From: Nocardia sp. SYP-A9097
GTDB lineage: Bacteria; Actinomycetota; Actinomycetes; Mycobacteriales; Mycobacteriaceae
NCBI RefSeq assembly: GCF_009649815.1
Contig: NZ_WJIC01000003.1
Span: 496,001 to 560,000 of the forward strand
Length of the DNA: 64,000 bases
Direction of reading: 5' to 3'
Shown here one piece after another: positions 25,946-33,812 of this stretch. The notes beneath the pieces were generated by a model that was not told where the DNA came from, searched no databases, and saw only the letters and a program-made list of their open reading frames with translations. Within the stretch, counting starts at the first letter, position 1; each line of letters starts with the position of its first letter. The position numbers were made by a program, and so were the translations under genes.

Positions 25946-26605
25946 TCAGACCAGGGCCGCGCGAGAGTGGGCGTAGGCGATGGCGTGCTGGTCGGTTGCC
26001 GATGCGTCCTGGTCGGAGGCGCATCGCAGTAATTGTTCGATGGCATGGTCGAGTTGCGGGCAGGGGCCGCGATCGGCGAGTAGGACCACGATCGCCTCCC
26101 AGCTGCCCGGGTGTGGATCTGGTTGGGCGAGCAGCTCGTCCAGATAGTGGTCCGGTTCGAGCAGCCGGATGGCGCGGCGGGCGTAGGCGTGTACGCGGCG
26201 GGGGAGTTCGGCGCGGATGGTGTCGAGATCGTCCGGGTCGATATGGCCCTGCTGCTCCACGGGCATTCGCATGGACCACAATTCGGTCAAGGAGTCGGGC
26301 AGGCCGTCCGGGATCAGGCCGGGGCCGGTGGCGTCTTCGGGGAGGATCGGTGGGAGCCCTAGTCGGGTGTTGCGCCAATTGCAGAAGTCCCACCATGCGG
26401 TGGGGGTGGCGGTCATGGTCAGGCCGAAGCGGAGGACTTGCTGGCCGGCGGTGAAGGTGCGGAAGGTTCGGGTGCGGCCGACCGTTGCCACGCCGGCGTC
26501 CTGGACGCGTACCCAGGTCGGTTCGTCGCCTTGGAATCCATAGGGCTGCAGCAGTTTTCCTGTGTCGCGCATCAGGCGTCGTAGAGCGGATTCCGGTTTG
26601 ACCAT
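25946..26605 (-). CDS. DUF4304-like protein
   Basis: A 219-aa soluble protein. The N-terminal part (LRRLMRDTGKLLQPYGFQGD followed by EPTWVRVQDAGV) resembles the DUF4304 start, where a short helix precedes the GFxxxGxxW motif; the middle carries WWDFCNWRNTRLGLP, and the C-terminal about 80 residues form helices (DHYLDELLAQPDPHP, AIEQLLRCASDQ). The function of this family is unknown. ATG 26605 opens the frame. It is followed after about 180 bp by TerD on the same strand, but the gap makes co-transcription uncertain. Confidence 0.65.
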   Translation of the reverse strand: MVKPESALRRLMRDTGKLLQPYGFQGDEPTWVRVQDAGVATVGRTRTFRTFTAGQQVLRFGLTMTATPTAWWDFCNWRNTRLGLPPILPEDATGPGLIPDGLPDSLTELWSMRMPVEQQGHIDPDDLDTIRAELPRRVHAYARRAIRLLEPDHYLDELLAQPDPHPGSWEAIVVLLADRGPCPQLDHAIEQLLRCASDQDASATDQHAIAYAHSRAALV

Positions 26606-26679
26606 GTCGGGAGGTTAGCGCCGGGTGCCGACAGATCGGTGTAACCCCCTCTCGCGCCGTGTGTGTCGGGTTCGGGGTA

Positions 26680-27681
26680 TCAGCGCACCAGCCAGCGCAG
26701 GCCCGAATCCCCGGCGGTAGCGCAGGTGAGTTTGACGCCGCCGGCGCTCTTGGCCTTCTCGCCGGGTGTATCGCATTTGTCGCCGGGGGCGGGCGCGGAT
26801 TTGCTCTTGGAAGTCGAGGTGGGGGTGGTGGTTGTGCTGGTGGTGGTGCAGGAGTATTCGATTCCGTACTCCCGTGCGGTGGTCTTGCCGAGGCAGCCGA
26901 ACGCGACCGCGCCCGCCGAGCTGAGCTGGACGGCGGAGCCGGTGGATCTGTTCGCGCAGAAGAGCCCGGTCTGATCCATTCGGCAGTCGTAGTCGTCGAT
27001 GCTGAGTTTGCTGCCGTAGGCCAGGGTCGCGCCGTCGCCGAGCGAGAACTGACCCGGATCGCCTTCCAGGTGTCCGATGCCCAGGGTGGCGCCGGGGAAG
27101 TCGACCCAGCTGCCCACCCATTGGCCGCTCGGCCGGGTGGCGGGGCGCGCGGGCGGGTCGTCGAACTCCACCATGCAGGTGAGGCCGCCCTGCCCGAAGC
27201 TGTTGCCCGCCTTGGGGGTCATGCATTGGATCTTCTTCGAGGGGCTCGCGAAGGCGACGGCCGAACCGAGGTCGTTCTTGGTGCCGCCGGTGGTGGTCGC
27301 GGTGTGGAAGTCCGTCGCACCGGTGGGGGTGCCCTCGTTGATCCAGCCGAGGACCACGGCCAGCGATGCCCCGGCGGCCGGCGGCGCGGACGGTGCGGGC
27401 TTGGCCGAGGTGGTGGTGACCGGTGCCGCCGCGGGCGTGGTTGTCGGTAGCGCGTTCGGGGTGTCGGTGGAGCTGCCGAACTGCCTGGCGGCGAAGAATC
27501 CGCCGGTGGCGAGTGCGATGACGAGCAGCGCCGCCAACCCTATGAGCAGGTATCGGATCGCCGGAGACAGGTTTCGACCGCCGGGCCGCGGCGCGTACCC
27601 GGGCTCGTAGTCGCCGACGACCGGCAGTATCTCGGTGTCCTGACTCCACAGGTCGTCGGGCCGACGGTATTCCGGTGACAT
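26680..27681 (-). CDS. single-pass membrane-anchored secreted protein, hypothetical
   Basis: A 333-aa protein with a short cytoplasmic N-terminus (MSPEYRRPDDLWSQDTEI), one transmembrane helix (IRYLLIGLAALLVIALATGG, about 42-61), a Thr/Pro/Ala-rich stalk (about 70-105), and an extracytoplasmic domain with paired cysteines (KIQCMTPK, LTCMVEF, YDCRMDQTGLFC, FGCLGK, YSCTT). A Thr/Ser/Lys-rich linker leads to a last small segment ending LRWLVR. The cysteine spacing suggests disulfides. The layout resembles many surface proteins in mycolata. GGGGAG supports ATG 27681. No function can be given. Confidence 0.75.
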   Translation of the reverse strand: MSPEYRRPDDLWSQDTEILPVVGDYEPGYAPRPGGRNLSPAIRYLLIGLAALLVIALATGGFFAARQFGSSTDTPNALPTTTPAAAPVTTTSAKPAPSAPPAAGASLAVVLGWINEGTPTGATDFHTATTTGGTKNDLGSAVAFASPSKKIQCMTPKAGNSFGQGGLTCMVEFDDPPARPATRPSGQWVGSWVDFPGATLGIGHLEGDPGQFSLGDGATLAYGSKLSIDDYDCRMDQTGLFCANRSTGSAVQLSSAGAVAFGCLGKTTAREYGIEYSCTTTSTTTTPTSTSKSKSAPAPGDKCDTPGEKAKSAGGVKLTCATAGDSGLRWLVR

Positions 27682-27752
27682 CGACACTCCCCAGTTCCTT
27701 TGATCCACAAGCACATCGGTCCGCCCGCTGTGCTTTGTGAGGCAGCATACGG

Positions 27753-29000
27753 TCAGACGGGGTTGGATGAGAGGTCGCCGGAAGTGGACGAGGCCGCGGT
27801 GTAGACCGCCAGAATTTCGGCGATATGTCTTGATTGACGGGGTTCGTCGGCGTGCGGTGCGAGAGCCTCGCGCATGGCGGCAACACGGGACCTGTCGCGC
27901 GCGAGCGAATTCAGCACTTCGGTGAAGGAATCGACGGCGGGAGTGGGGGTGCGGATGCCGCCGTCGGCGGGGATGGTCTCGGAGAGTTCGGGATCGCAGT
28001 AGACGATGGGCAGACCCATGGCCACGGCTTCGAGCAGGACCATGCCCTGGGTGTCGCAGTCGGAGGTGAGCAGGAGCAGATCGTGATCGCGCATGGCGGT
28101 CAGGCATCGAGCCTGATCGACCTCGCCGTGCAGGCGGATGCGATCGCTCGGATTCGACCGGGTCACTGCGGATTCGACGCGGTCGGCAAGGGGTCCACTG
28201 CCGTAGACGTCCAGGGTGCAGTTCTCGGCCAGCCGGACTACCTCGATGGCTTCGAGGGGCCGCTTCTCCGGTGACAGGCGGCCGCACCAGAGGGCACGCA
28301 GTGGCGCGTGCGGGCCCACGACCGGAGTTGTCGCGGCGCGAATACGATCCAGGAGTGCATCGTCGATTCCGTTGGACACCACATGAATTGGCCGATCCAC
28401 CCCCCGCGCGGCCAAACGGCGGGCGAAGTGATGGGTGGGAACGGTTACCCGGTCGGCGGCCTGAGCCTGAGCGATCATGGGACGCCAGGCCAGCCGCGTG
28501 GTCCGGGAGTCGCCGTCATAGGCGGGTTGCCTGCGCAGCGGCACGAACCAGCCGTGCAGCAGCCGCATCGTCAGCGCCGCGAAATACGGTGACGGCGAAT
28601 ACTTTTCGATAACGGTGTCGTCACGGCTCTGCATGGTCTGCACGACCGGGATGCCATGCCTGCGGGCCGCGCGAATGCCCGCGATCCCGCAGCCGTAGGT
28701 CGTGAGCGTATGTACGATATCGACGGGTCCGCGCGTGGCGAACGCGGCGTCGATCAGGCGCCGATTGGTGCGGGTGGGCAGCACCACCGGCAGGCCGGTC
28801 GACATCTTGAACGGCACCGAATCGAGCACCACGGTATCGGCGTCGGAAACCACGGATCCCGGTGCGGGAGAACAGAATACGGTCACCCGATGCCCGAGCC
28901 CGCGCAGCCCGTCGCAGAGCGACCGCATGGCCGTCTGCACCCCTCCCAGCGTGGCCGGGTGGAAGTCGGTGAATATCGCGATATGCAGGGAATCGCCCAC
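27753..29000 (-). CDS. GT4-type glycosyltransferase
   Basis: A 415-aa GT-B glycosyltransferase of the GT4 family, the last gene of the megasynthase operon. The N-terminal half begins HIAIFTDFHPATLGGVQTA (glycine-rich acceptor/nucleotide loop); the C-terminal half has ALWCGRLSPEKRPLEAIEV and the donor-binding block DTQGMVLLEAVAMGLPIVY, corresponding to the E-x7-E region with an Asp at the first position. It starts at GTG 29000, three bases after the stop of the GT1 gene. The context suggests it adds a second sugar to the lipid made upstream. The sugar donor cannot be read; mannose or glucose nucleotides are usual for GT4 in mycolata. Confidence 0.9.
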   Translation of the reverse strand: MGDSLHIAIFTDFHPATLGGVQTAMRSLCDGLRGLGHRVTVFCSPAPGSVVSDADTVVLDSVPFKMSTGLPVVLPTRTNRRLIDAAFATRGPVDIVHTLTTYGCGIAGIRAARRHGIPVVQTMQSRDDTVIEKYSPSPYFAALTMRLLHGWFVPLRRQPAYDGDSRTTRLAWRPMIAQAQAADRVTVPTHHFARRLAARGVDRPIHVVSNGIDDALLDRIRAATTPVVGPHAPLRALWCGRLSPEKRPLEAIEVVRLAENCTLDVYGSGPLADRVESAVTRSNPSDRIRLHGEVDQARCLTAMRDHDLLLLTSDCDTQGMVLLEAVAMGLPIVYCDPELSETIPADGGIRTPTPAVDSFTEVLNSLARDRSRVAAMREALAPHADEPRQSRHIAEILAVYTAASSTSGDLSSNPV

Positions 29001-29003
29001 GGC

Positions 29004-30293
29004 TCAGGCCGATGCGTTGGCGGCGAACTTCTCCACCGCGTCGGCGGTGGCGGACACGCCGTTCTCGGCGGAAACCCGGCGGCCCAGCTCGGCTGCCCGA
29101 TCACGTGCCTCGGGCGTCAGCGTGCACACCAGCGCATCGTGCAACCGATCCTCGGTGAGCGAGGGATACGGGAAGTCGGCCCCGATGCCGAGCGCCGAAA
29201 TCCGCCAGCCGTAGAAGAATTGGTCACTGTGCACGGCGATCACCACCGCCGGCAGTCCGGCGCGCAGCACATCATGGGTGTTCCCGCTGCCACCGTGATG
29301 CACGACGGCACGGCAGCGCGGCAGCACGCGGTCGTAGTCGAAGGAGTCCAGTACGAACAGGTTTCGGTCATAGCCGATCCCGCGCGGAAAGCCCTCACCC
29401 TTCACGGTCACCAGGGCGCGCGTGCCCAACCGGCGGCAGACCTTGGCAATGAGATCACAGGAGCCGACCGGATCCAGGATGGGCATTCCGGTGAGGCAGA
29501 AGTAGATCGGCGGCTCACCCTCGTCGAGCCAATCGCCGAGTTCGGGGGAGAGGACCGCCTCACCCCAGGCGTCCCGCAGCCGCCGCGGCAGAATCGGCGC
29601 ACCGACGACGGTCGAGCGGTCCTCCCAATCGGCGGGCTTGGGTAGCAGCACCGGACTCACCATGTGCACCAGGGGAATTCCGTCCTCGCGAATGCGTTTG
29701 AACGGATTGCGGGGCGCGCCGGGCAGCCCCATCAGCTCGCGCACTCGCCGATCCATCTTGCGATACGCCACGCCGTAGGCGAGTTCGAAGGCCGAGTAGC
29801 TGGCCAGCCGCAGTCGCCGCGAGGAGATCATCTTCTTGACCGTGAACGAGGACGGGAAGTCCGCGGTGCGTTCGAGGGGATACGGCAGCCCGCCGACCAC
29901 GATCTGCCCGGTCTTCTCCCGTCGCTCCATCGCCCACGGCAGTGTGGACGCGCAGGATACGATCACATCGGCGGATTCGACTGCGCCGCTGAGTACTTCG
30001 TGCATCTGATCGCCGCGCTCACCGGCCATGATCTTGACCGTATCCAGCATGATCTGCAGGAACGGCAGCGGATTACCGGAGGACAGCCCGCGCTTGGCGG
30101 CGGGCGACTCCAATAGTTCGGCCGAGTTGAACGGAATCACGTGCGGTTCGAATCCCGAGCGCCGCACCACATCCGCGTAGTTCTCGGTCGCGGTCATTTC
30201 GACATGGTGACCGCGCGAACGCAATTCATCGGCCAGGGCCAGATATGGCTGATGGTCGCCCCGGGTTCCGGCCGTCAACAATGCGATTCGCAT
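29004..30293 (-). CDS. GT1 (UGT-like) glycosyltransferase
   Basis: A 429-aa GT-B glycosyltransferase of the GT1 family, similar to enzymes that glycosylate sterols, rhamnolipids, polyketides and glycopeptidolipids. It starts MRIALLTAGTRGDHQPYLAL (the canonical GTRGD loop) and has the C-terminal donor motif AVVHHGGSGNTHDVLRAGLP. The first 68 bases overlap the 3' end of the alpha/beta hydrolase gene, and the GT4 gene follows after 3 bp, so it is inside the operon. It likely puts the first sugar on the hydroxyl created by reductive release of the megasynthase product. Confidence 0.92.
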   Translation of the reverse strand: MRIALLTAGTRGDHQPYLALADELRSRGHHVEMTATENYADVVRRSGFEPHVIPFNSAELLESPAAKRGLSSGNPLPFLQIMLDTVKIMAGERGDQMHEVLSGAVESADVIVSCASTLPWAMERREKTGQIVVGGLPYPLERTADFPSSFTVKKMISSRRLRLASYSAFELAYGVAYRKMDRRVRELMGLPGAPRNPFKRIREDGIPLVHMVSPVLLPKPADWEDRSTVVGAPILPRRLRDAWGEAVLSPELGDWLDEGEPPIYFCLTGMPILDPVGSCDLIAKVCRRLGTRALVTVKGEGFPRGIGYDRNLFVLDSFDYDRVLPRCRAVVHHGGSGNTHDVLRAGLPAVVIAVHSDQFFYGWRISALGIGADFPYPSLTEDRLHDALVCTLTPEARDRAAELGRRVSAENGVSATADAVEKFAANASA

Positions 30294-31386
30294 ACTCTCG
30301 ACTTTCGTTGGTTATCTGCGCCATTGTCTCGTCGAGGAAGTCGACGATATACCCGAACACGTCCAGGGCCGCGCCGCGGCCGATGAAGGTGTCCAGGTGG
30401 CCGTAGGACGGAATCTCGGTGTAGCGCACATCGACACCGGGATTGCGGGCCGAAAGCACCTCGTAGCACAGCTTATTGGAGTCGACCCAGGCTTCATTGC
30501 GGCTGCCCGCCAGCAGCAGCACCGGGCAGTCGATGCGCGAGGCCTGGTCCAGGGCGTTCGCCGGGAGGGCGTGATAGCGCTCATCGTCGACATTCCAGCG
30601 GACCACCGCGTGCGCCAACTCCATCTGCCGCAGGTGTGGGAGGACGGAAAGCGGTACCGCGCCGAATAATTCGGCGAGCCGGTCGTGCGTTACGGGATCG
30701 AGGTGGTCGTGCTCGAACAGTTTCGCGCCCATGCCCCAGCCGTAATGCACCAGGCGGCAGGTGGGGTCGGGGCAGTCGCCCTTGCGGGACAGTGCGGCGT
30801 AGAGCAGGGTGCGCTTGGACCATAGGCCGACCTTGCGGAAATCGGATTCGAGATGGGTGACGCGGGAACCGAGCATCTCGCTCGCGAGTAGGACGCGCAT
30901 GCGGGCGGAGGTGCTGACCTTCGGGGTCAGGAAGACGCCCTGCGCGACCACACCCGCCAGATCCGGGAGCAGGCCGCCGGTGAGGCTGAGCGACAAGGCA
31001 AGTGCGCCGATGCAATGCGCCACCACGAAGAGCGGGCGTTCGCCGATGTGCTCGCGAACCGCTGCGACCGCCGCGGGCAGGTCGTACAGCGCGACATCGT
31101 CGAAGGTGTACGGACGGCCGGATTCGTTGTAGGGCAAGGCACAGCTGCCGCGCCAGTCGAGCAGCCAGGACTGGTAGCCTGCGTCGGCCAGGACATCGGT
31201 CACATTGCGAATCTCGGGTAGTGCGAACATCTCCGAGGAGACGCCGTGCCCGTGCACCAGCAGCACCGCCGGGCCGTCCGCCGGGCCGTCCGCCGGGCCG
31301 ACGCGACGCAGGCGCAGGGCGATACCGTCATCGGTGCGGAACGAAATCACCTCTGCCGTATCGAGTTCGGCTCTGATGCCGGTCAC
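30226..31386 (-). CDS. alpha/beta hydrolase with Cys nucleophile elbow
   Basis: A 386-aa alpha/beta hydrolase. Seen are VLLVHGHGVSSEMF (oxyanion region), LLDWRGSCALP, the elbow VVAHCIGALAL with Cys125 instead of Ser, and the late histidine in SYGHLDTFIGRGA. Cys at this position recalls PHA synthases and the hydrolase halves of large GMC-oxidoreductase fusion proteins, so acyl transfer is as likely as hydrolysis. It starts at GTG 31386, which overlaps the reductase stop by four bases (GTGA), and its end overlaps the next gene by 68 bases. A 12-bp tandem repeat at about 31268-31300 encodes the loop PADGPADGPA. Confidence 0.85.
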   Translation of the reverse strand: MTGIRAELDTAEVISFRTDDGIALRLRRVGPADGPADGPAVLLVHGHGVSSEMFALPEIRNVTDVLADAGYQSWLLDWRGSCALPYNESGRPYTFDDVALYDLPAAVAAVREHIGERPLFVVAHCIGALALSLSLTGGLLPDLAGVVAQGVFLTPKVSTSARMRVLLASEMLGSRVTHLESDFRKVGLWSKRTLLYAALSRKGDCPDPTCRLVHYGWGMGAKLFEHDHLDPVTHDRLAELFGAVPLSVLPHLRQMELAHAVVRWNVDDERYHALPANALDQASRIDCPVLLLAGSRNEAWVDSNKLCYEVLSARNPGVDVRYTEIPSYGHLDTFIGRGAALDVFGYIVDFLDETMAQITNESREYANRIVDGRNPGRPSAISGPGR

Positions 31387-33812
31387 CGGCGCTGCTCCTT
31401 CCGCATGGCGCGGCGCAGATCCAGCAGATCGGTGCCGACTCGCAGCACCGGTTCCATCAGACTTTTGCCGAGTTGACTGCCGAACCAGCTGAGCCACAAC
31501 ATCTTCGCCAGTCGCTGTTGCCTCTCCGGGAGTCGTGGATCGATTTCGATGCCGTCGATCTGATCGGGCAGGTAGGTGTGCATGGGCACCGCCACCTCGC
31601 CGGTGAACGTGGCGGGCTCCCCGGTGCGGCCGATCTCGATCAATTGGGTGCCGAGCTGGCGCACCAAGCGGCGGCGGGCGGCGGCGAATTTGTAGCCCTC
31701 CAGCCACCAGGTGCCGCCGGCTGAATCACGCAGTGTGAGTTGGTAATGCATGATCGGATGCCGGGTTTCATGGGGGAGCGGGATGCCGTCGTGCGGGCGG
31801 ACGATCGCGGTGCCCTCGACCGTCAGCGGTTCGGAGTGCAGTGCGGCGCAGGTCAATTCGCCGTGGATATCGAGGGTGCGGGCGGAGAACACCTGGGCGC
31901 TGCTCGCGACGGACAGCGCCAGCCGCAGATCACACGGGATATGTGCCGCCTCGCCTATCGGACCGACTGTGCCGCTGAGTGTTTCGTGGAAGCGCAGATA
32001 GGGTTCATCGCCCGGTTGCGGTCCCATACCGGTCATGGTCGCGAGCATCTTGCCGCGTTGCGCCGGACCGGGATTGACCGGTTCGGGCAGGCCACGAGCC
32101 GCGACGAAGGCATCGGTGCGCGCGGCGGTGGCGGGCGGCGCGGTCACCATGGCCGCGAGCTGCCGCCGGGCCACCGGGCTCTGCAGCACCTGCGCCAGCG
32201 ATTCCAGTTCGGGCACCGGGCCTTCACGGATCGCGCGCACCACATCCTCGCACCACTGTTCCCAATGCTGAACGCGAATCCCCAAGCCGCCCAAAGAGGT
32301 TTCGGCGACAATCTGCTCGAGCGAGGTCGGCGCGCCGGTGAGATGGTAGGTGTGCCCCCACGCGCTGGGCGTGCCGACAATCTCCGCCGCCGTCCGGCTG
32401 ACCCAATCCACCGGGGCCGAGTTCAGATACCGGAATCCCGGCACCGTGCGAAATCGCATGAGCGCGGCCGTGATTCCCGCATTGAGGTCGCGCGGATTGT
32501 GCGCACCCGTCTCCGGATGGCTGCCGATACCACCCGGCCGCAGAATGGTCACCACCAAGCCGTGCTGACTCGCGCGCTGCAACACCGCCTCCGCCGCCCA
32601 CTTCGACCGGTCATATCCGATCGGCAATTCGGCGACATTGGCCGTCGGCGCATCCTCGCTGAGCACCTCGGCCTCGGAACCGTTGAACACGGCCATCGAG
32701 GAGATGTGATGTATCGGCTTCGAACGACCGGTACACGCCAACTCCGCGAGCGTCAGCGGCCCGAGCACATTGGTCCGCCGCAGCGACGGATACCCGCGCA
32801 GGAAATCGACCGCCGCCCCCGCATTGACAATCGAATCAACCTCGGTGGCAAGCTCATTCCATCGCTCATCCGAAAGCCCGAGCCGAGGCAATCGCAGATC
32901 ACCCGCCAGCGGCGTCACCCGCCGCAATACCTCCCGGGACCAAGGCAGCGCGAACCGCCGAACGGCATCCTGCAACCGTTGCGCCGCCGCCTGATCGTCA
33001 TCGGCTCGCACCAGGCACACCACATGAGCCTGACTGTGCCGCAACAGATCCAGCAGCATATGACTGCCCAGGAACCCGGTGGTCCCGGTCAACAGAATGC
33101 GCCGTGGCGCAACCCGCTCCGGAGCCGCCACAACCGGCAATCGATCCGCACCGGCCAGATCGGCGAAGAGCAGCGCCAGATCATCGGTATCGGTGAAGGC
33201 GTCGTCTGCCGCGTCGGATTGTGGACCCGCGAATGGGTGCCCGCCGTAGGGGATATCGGCCGCGAGCTCCGAGATCACCTGCGGCTGGACCGATTCCGGA
33301 TGGTCGGCGAGCCAGCGGTGGGCGAGGCGGCGGGGGCGGGCGTCGAAGAAGATGGTGTCGAGGTCGGGGTGGATGTCGAGTTCGCGGGACAGGGCGGCGA
33401 CCAGTTCCACGGCGGCGAGGGAGGTCCCGCCCGCGTCGAAGAAGTCGGTGTCGGCGTCGATGGGGGTGGCGGTGTAGCGGTTCGCGAGGTCGGTGATGGC
33501 GGTGGCCAGGGTGTCGGCTGTCCACCCGCGAGGGGCAGAGAGCCTGTCGGCGGTCGACCCGCGAGAGGCGGGGGATGCGTCGGCGGACAGCGTCTCGAGC
33601 GCGGTCGTGGACCCGCCATCGGCTCCCGCCGACGGCGCACCGCTCGCGGCGGACTCGGGCGAGCGGTCCGCCTCGCCGCGTGCCGGGGTGCCGGTGCGAG
33701 CGAGGAGGGCGGCTATATCCATTGCGGCCGTGCCTCGTTCGAGGGTTTCGGCGCGGTGGCGGCGGTCGACGGCCGCATTGCGGACCGGGGGCCGTTCGTC
33801 AGGATCGGTCAC
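31383..33812 (-). CDS. ACP-thioester reductase with C-terminal beta-rich domain
   Basis: An 809-aa release enzyme. Residues 1-85 are a disordered Ala/Ser-rich linker; 90-165 is a carrier domain (FFDAGGTSLAAVEL, Ser131); 230-600 is an NAD(P)H thioester reductase of the Lys2/CAR R-domain type (ILLTGTTGFLGSHMLLDLL, catalytic YDRSK near 399-404); 600-770 is a beta-rich domain (FHETLSGTVGPIGEAA, MHYQLTLRDSAGGTWWLEGY) that resembles the middle domain of GMC oxidoreductase/hydrolase fusions. It starts at GTG 33812, overlapping the megasynthase 3' end by 14 bases. The protein would accept the chain on Ser131 and release it as an aldehyde or alcohol. Confidence 0.9.
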   Translation of the reverse strand: MTDPDERPPVRNAAVDRRHRAETLERGTAAMDIAALLARTGTPARGEADRSPESAASGAPSAGADGGSTTALETLSADASPASRGSTADRLSAPRGWTADTLATAITDLANRYTATPIDADTDFFDAGGTSLAAVELVAALSRELDIHPDLDTIFFDARPRRLAHRWLADHPESVQPQVISELAADIPYGGHPFAGPQSDAADDAFTDTDDLALLFADLAGADRLPVVAAPERVAPRRILLTGTTGFLGSHMLLDLLRHSQAHVVCLVRADDDQAAAQRLQDAVRRFALPWSREVLRRVTPLAGDLRLPRLGLSDERWNELATEVDSIVNAGAAVDFLRGYPSLRRTNVLGPLTLAELACTGRSKPIHHISSMAVFNGSEAEVLSEDAPTANVAELPIGYDRSKWAAEAVLQRASQHGLVVTILRPGGIGSHPETGAHNPRDLNAGITAALMRFRTVPGFRYLNSAPVDWVSRTAAEIVGTPSAWGHTYHLTGAPTSLEQIVAETSLGGLGIRVQHWEQWCEDVVRAIREGPVPELESLAQVLQSPVARRQLAAMVTAPPATAARTDAFVAARGLPEPVNPGPAQRGKMLATMTGMGPQPGDEPYLRFHETLSGTVGPIGEAAHIPCDLRLALSVASSAQVFSARTLDIHGELTCAALHSEPLTVEGTAIVRPHDGIPLPHETRHPIMHYQLTLRDSAGGTWWLEGYKFAAARRRLVRQLGTQLIEIGRTGEPATFTGEVAVPMHTYLPDQIDGIEIDPRLPERQQRLAKMLWLSWFGSQLGKSLMEPVLRVGTDLLDLRRAMRKEQRR

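Noticed and set aside
31268..31300. Tandem 12-bp repeat (GGGCCGTCCGCC units)
   Set aside because: Lies in frame inside the hydrolase and encodes a PADG loop; ordinary slippage, not a functional array.
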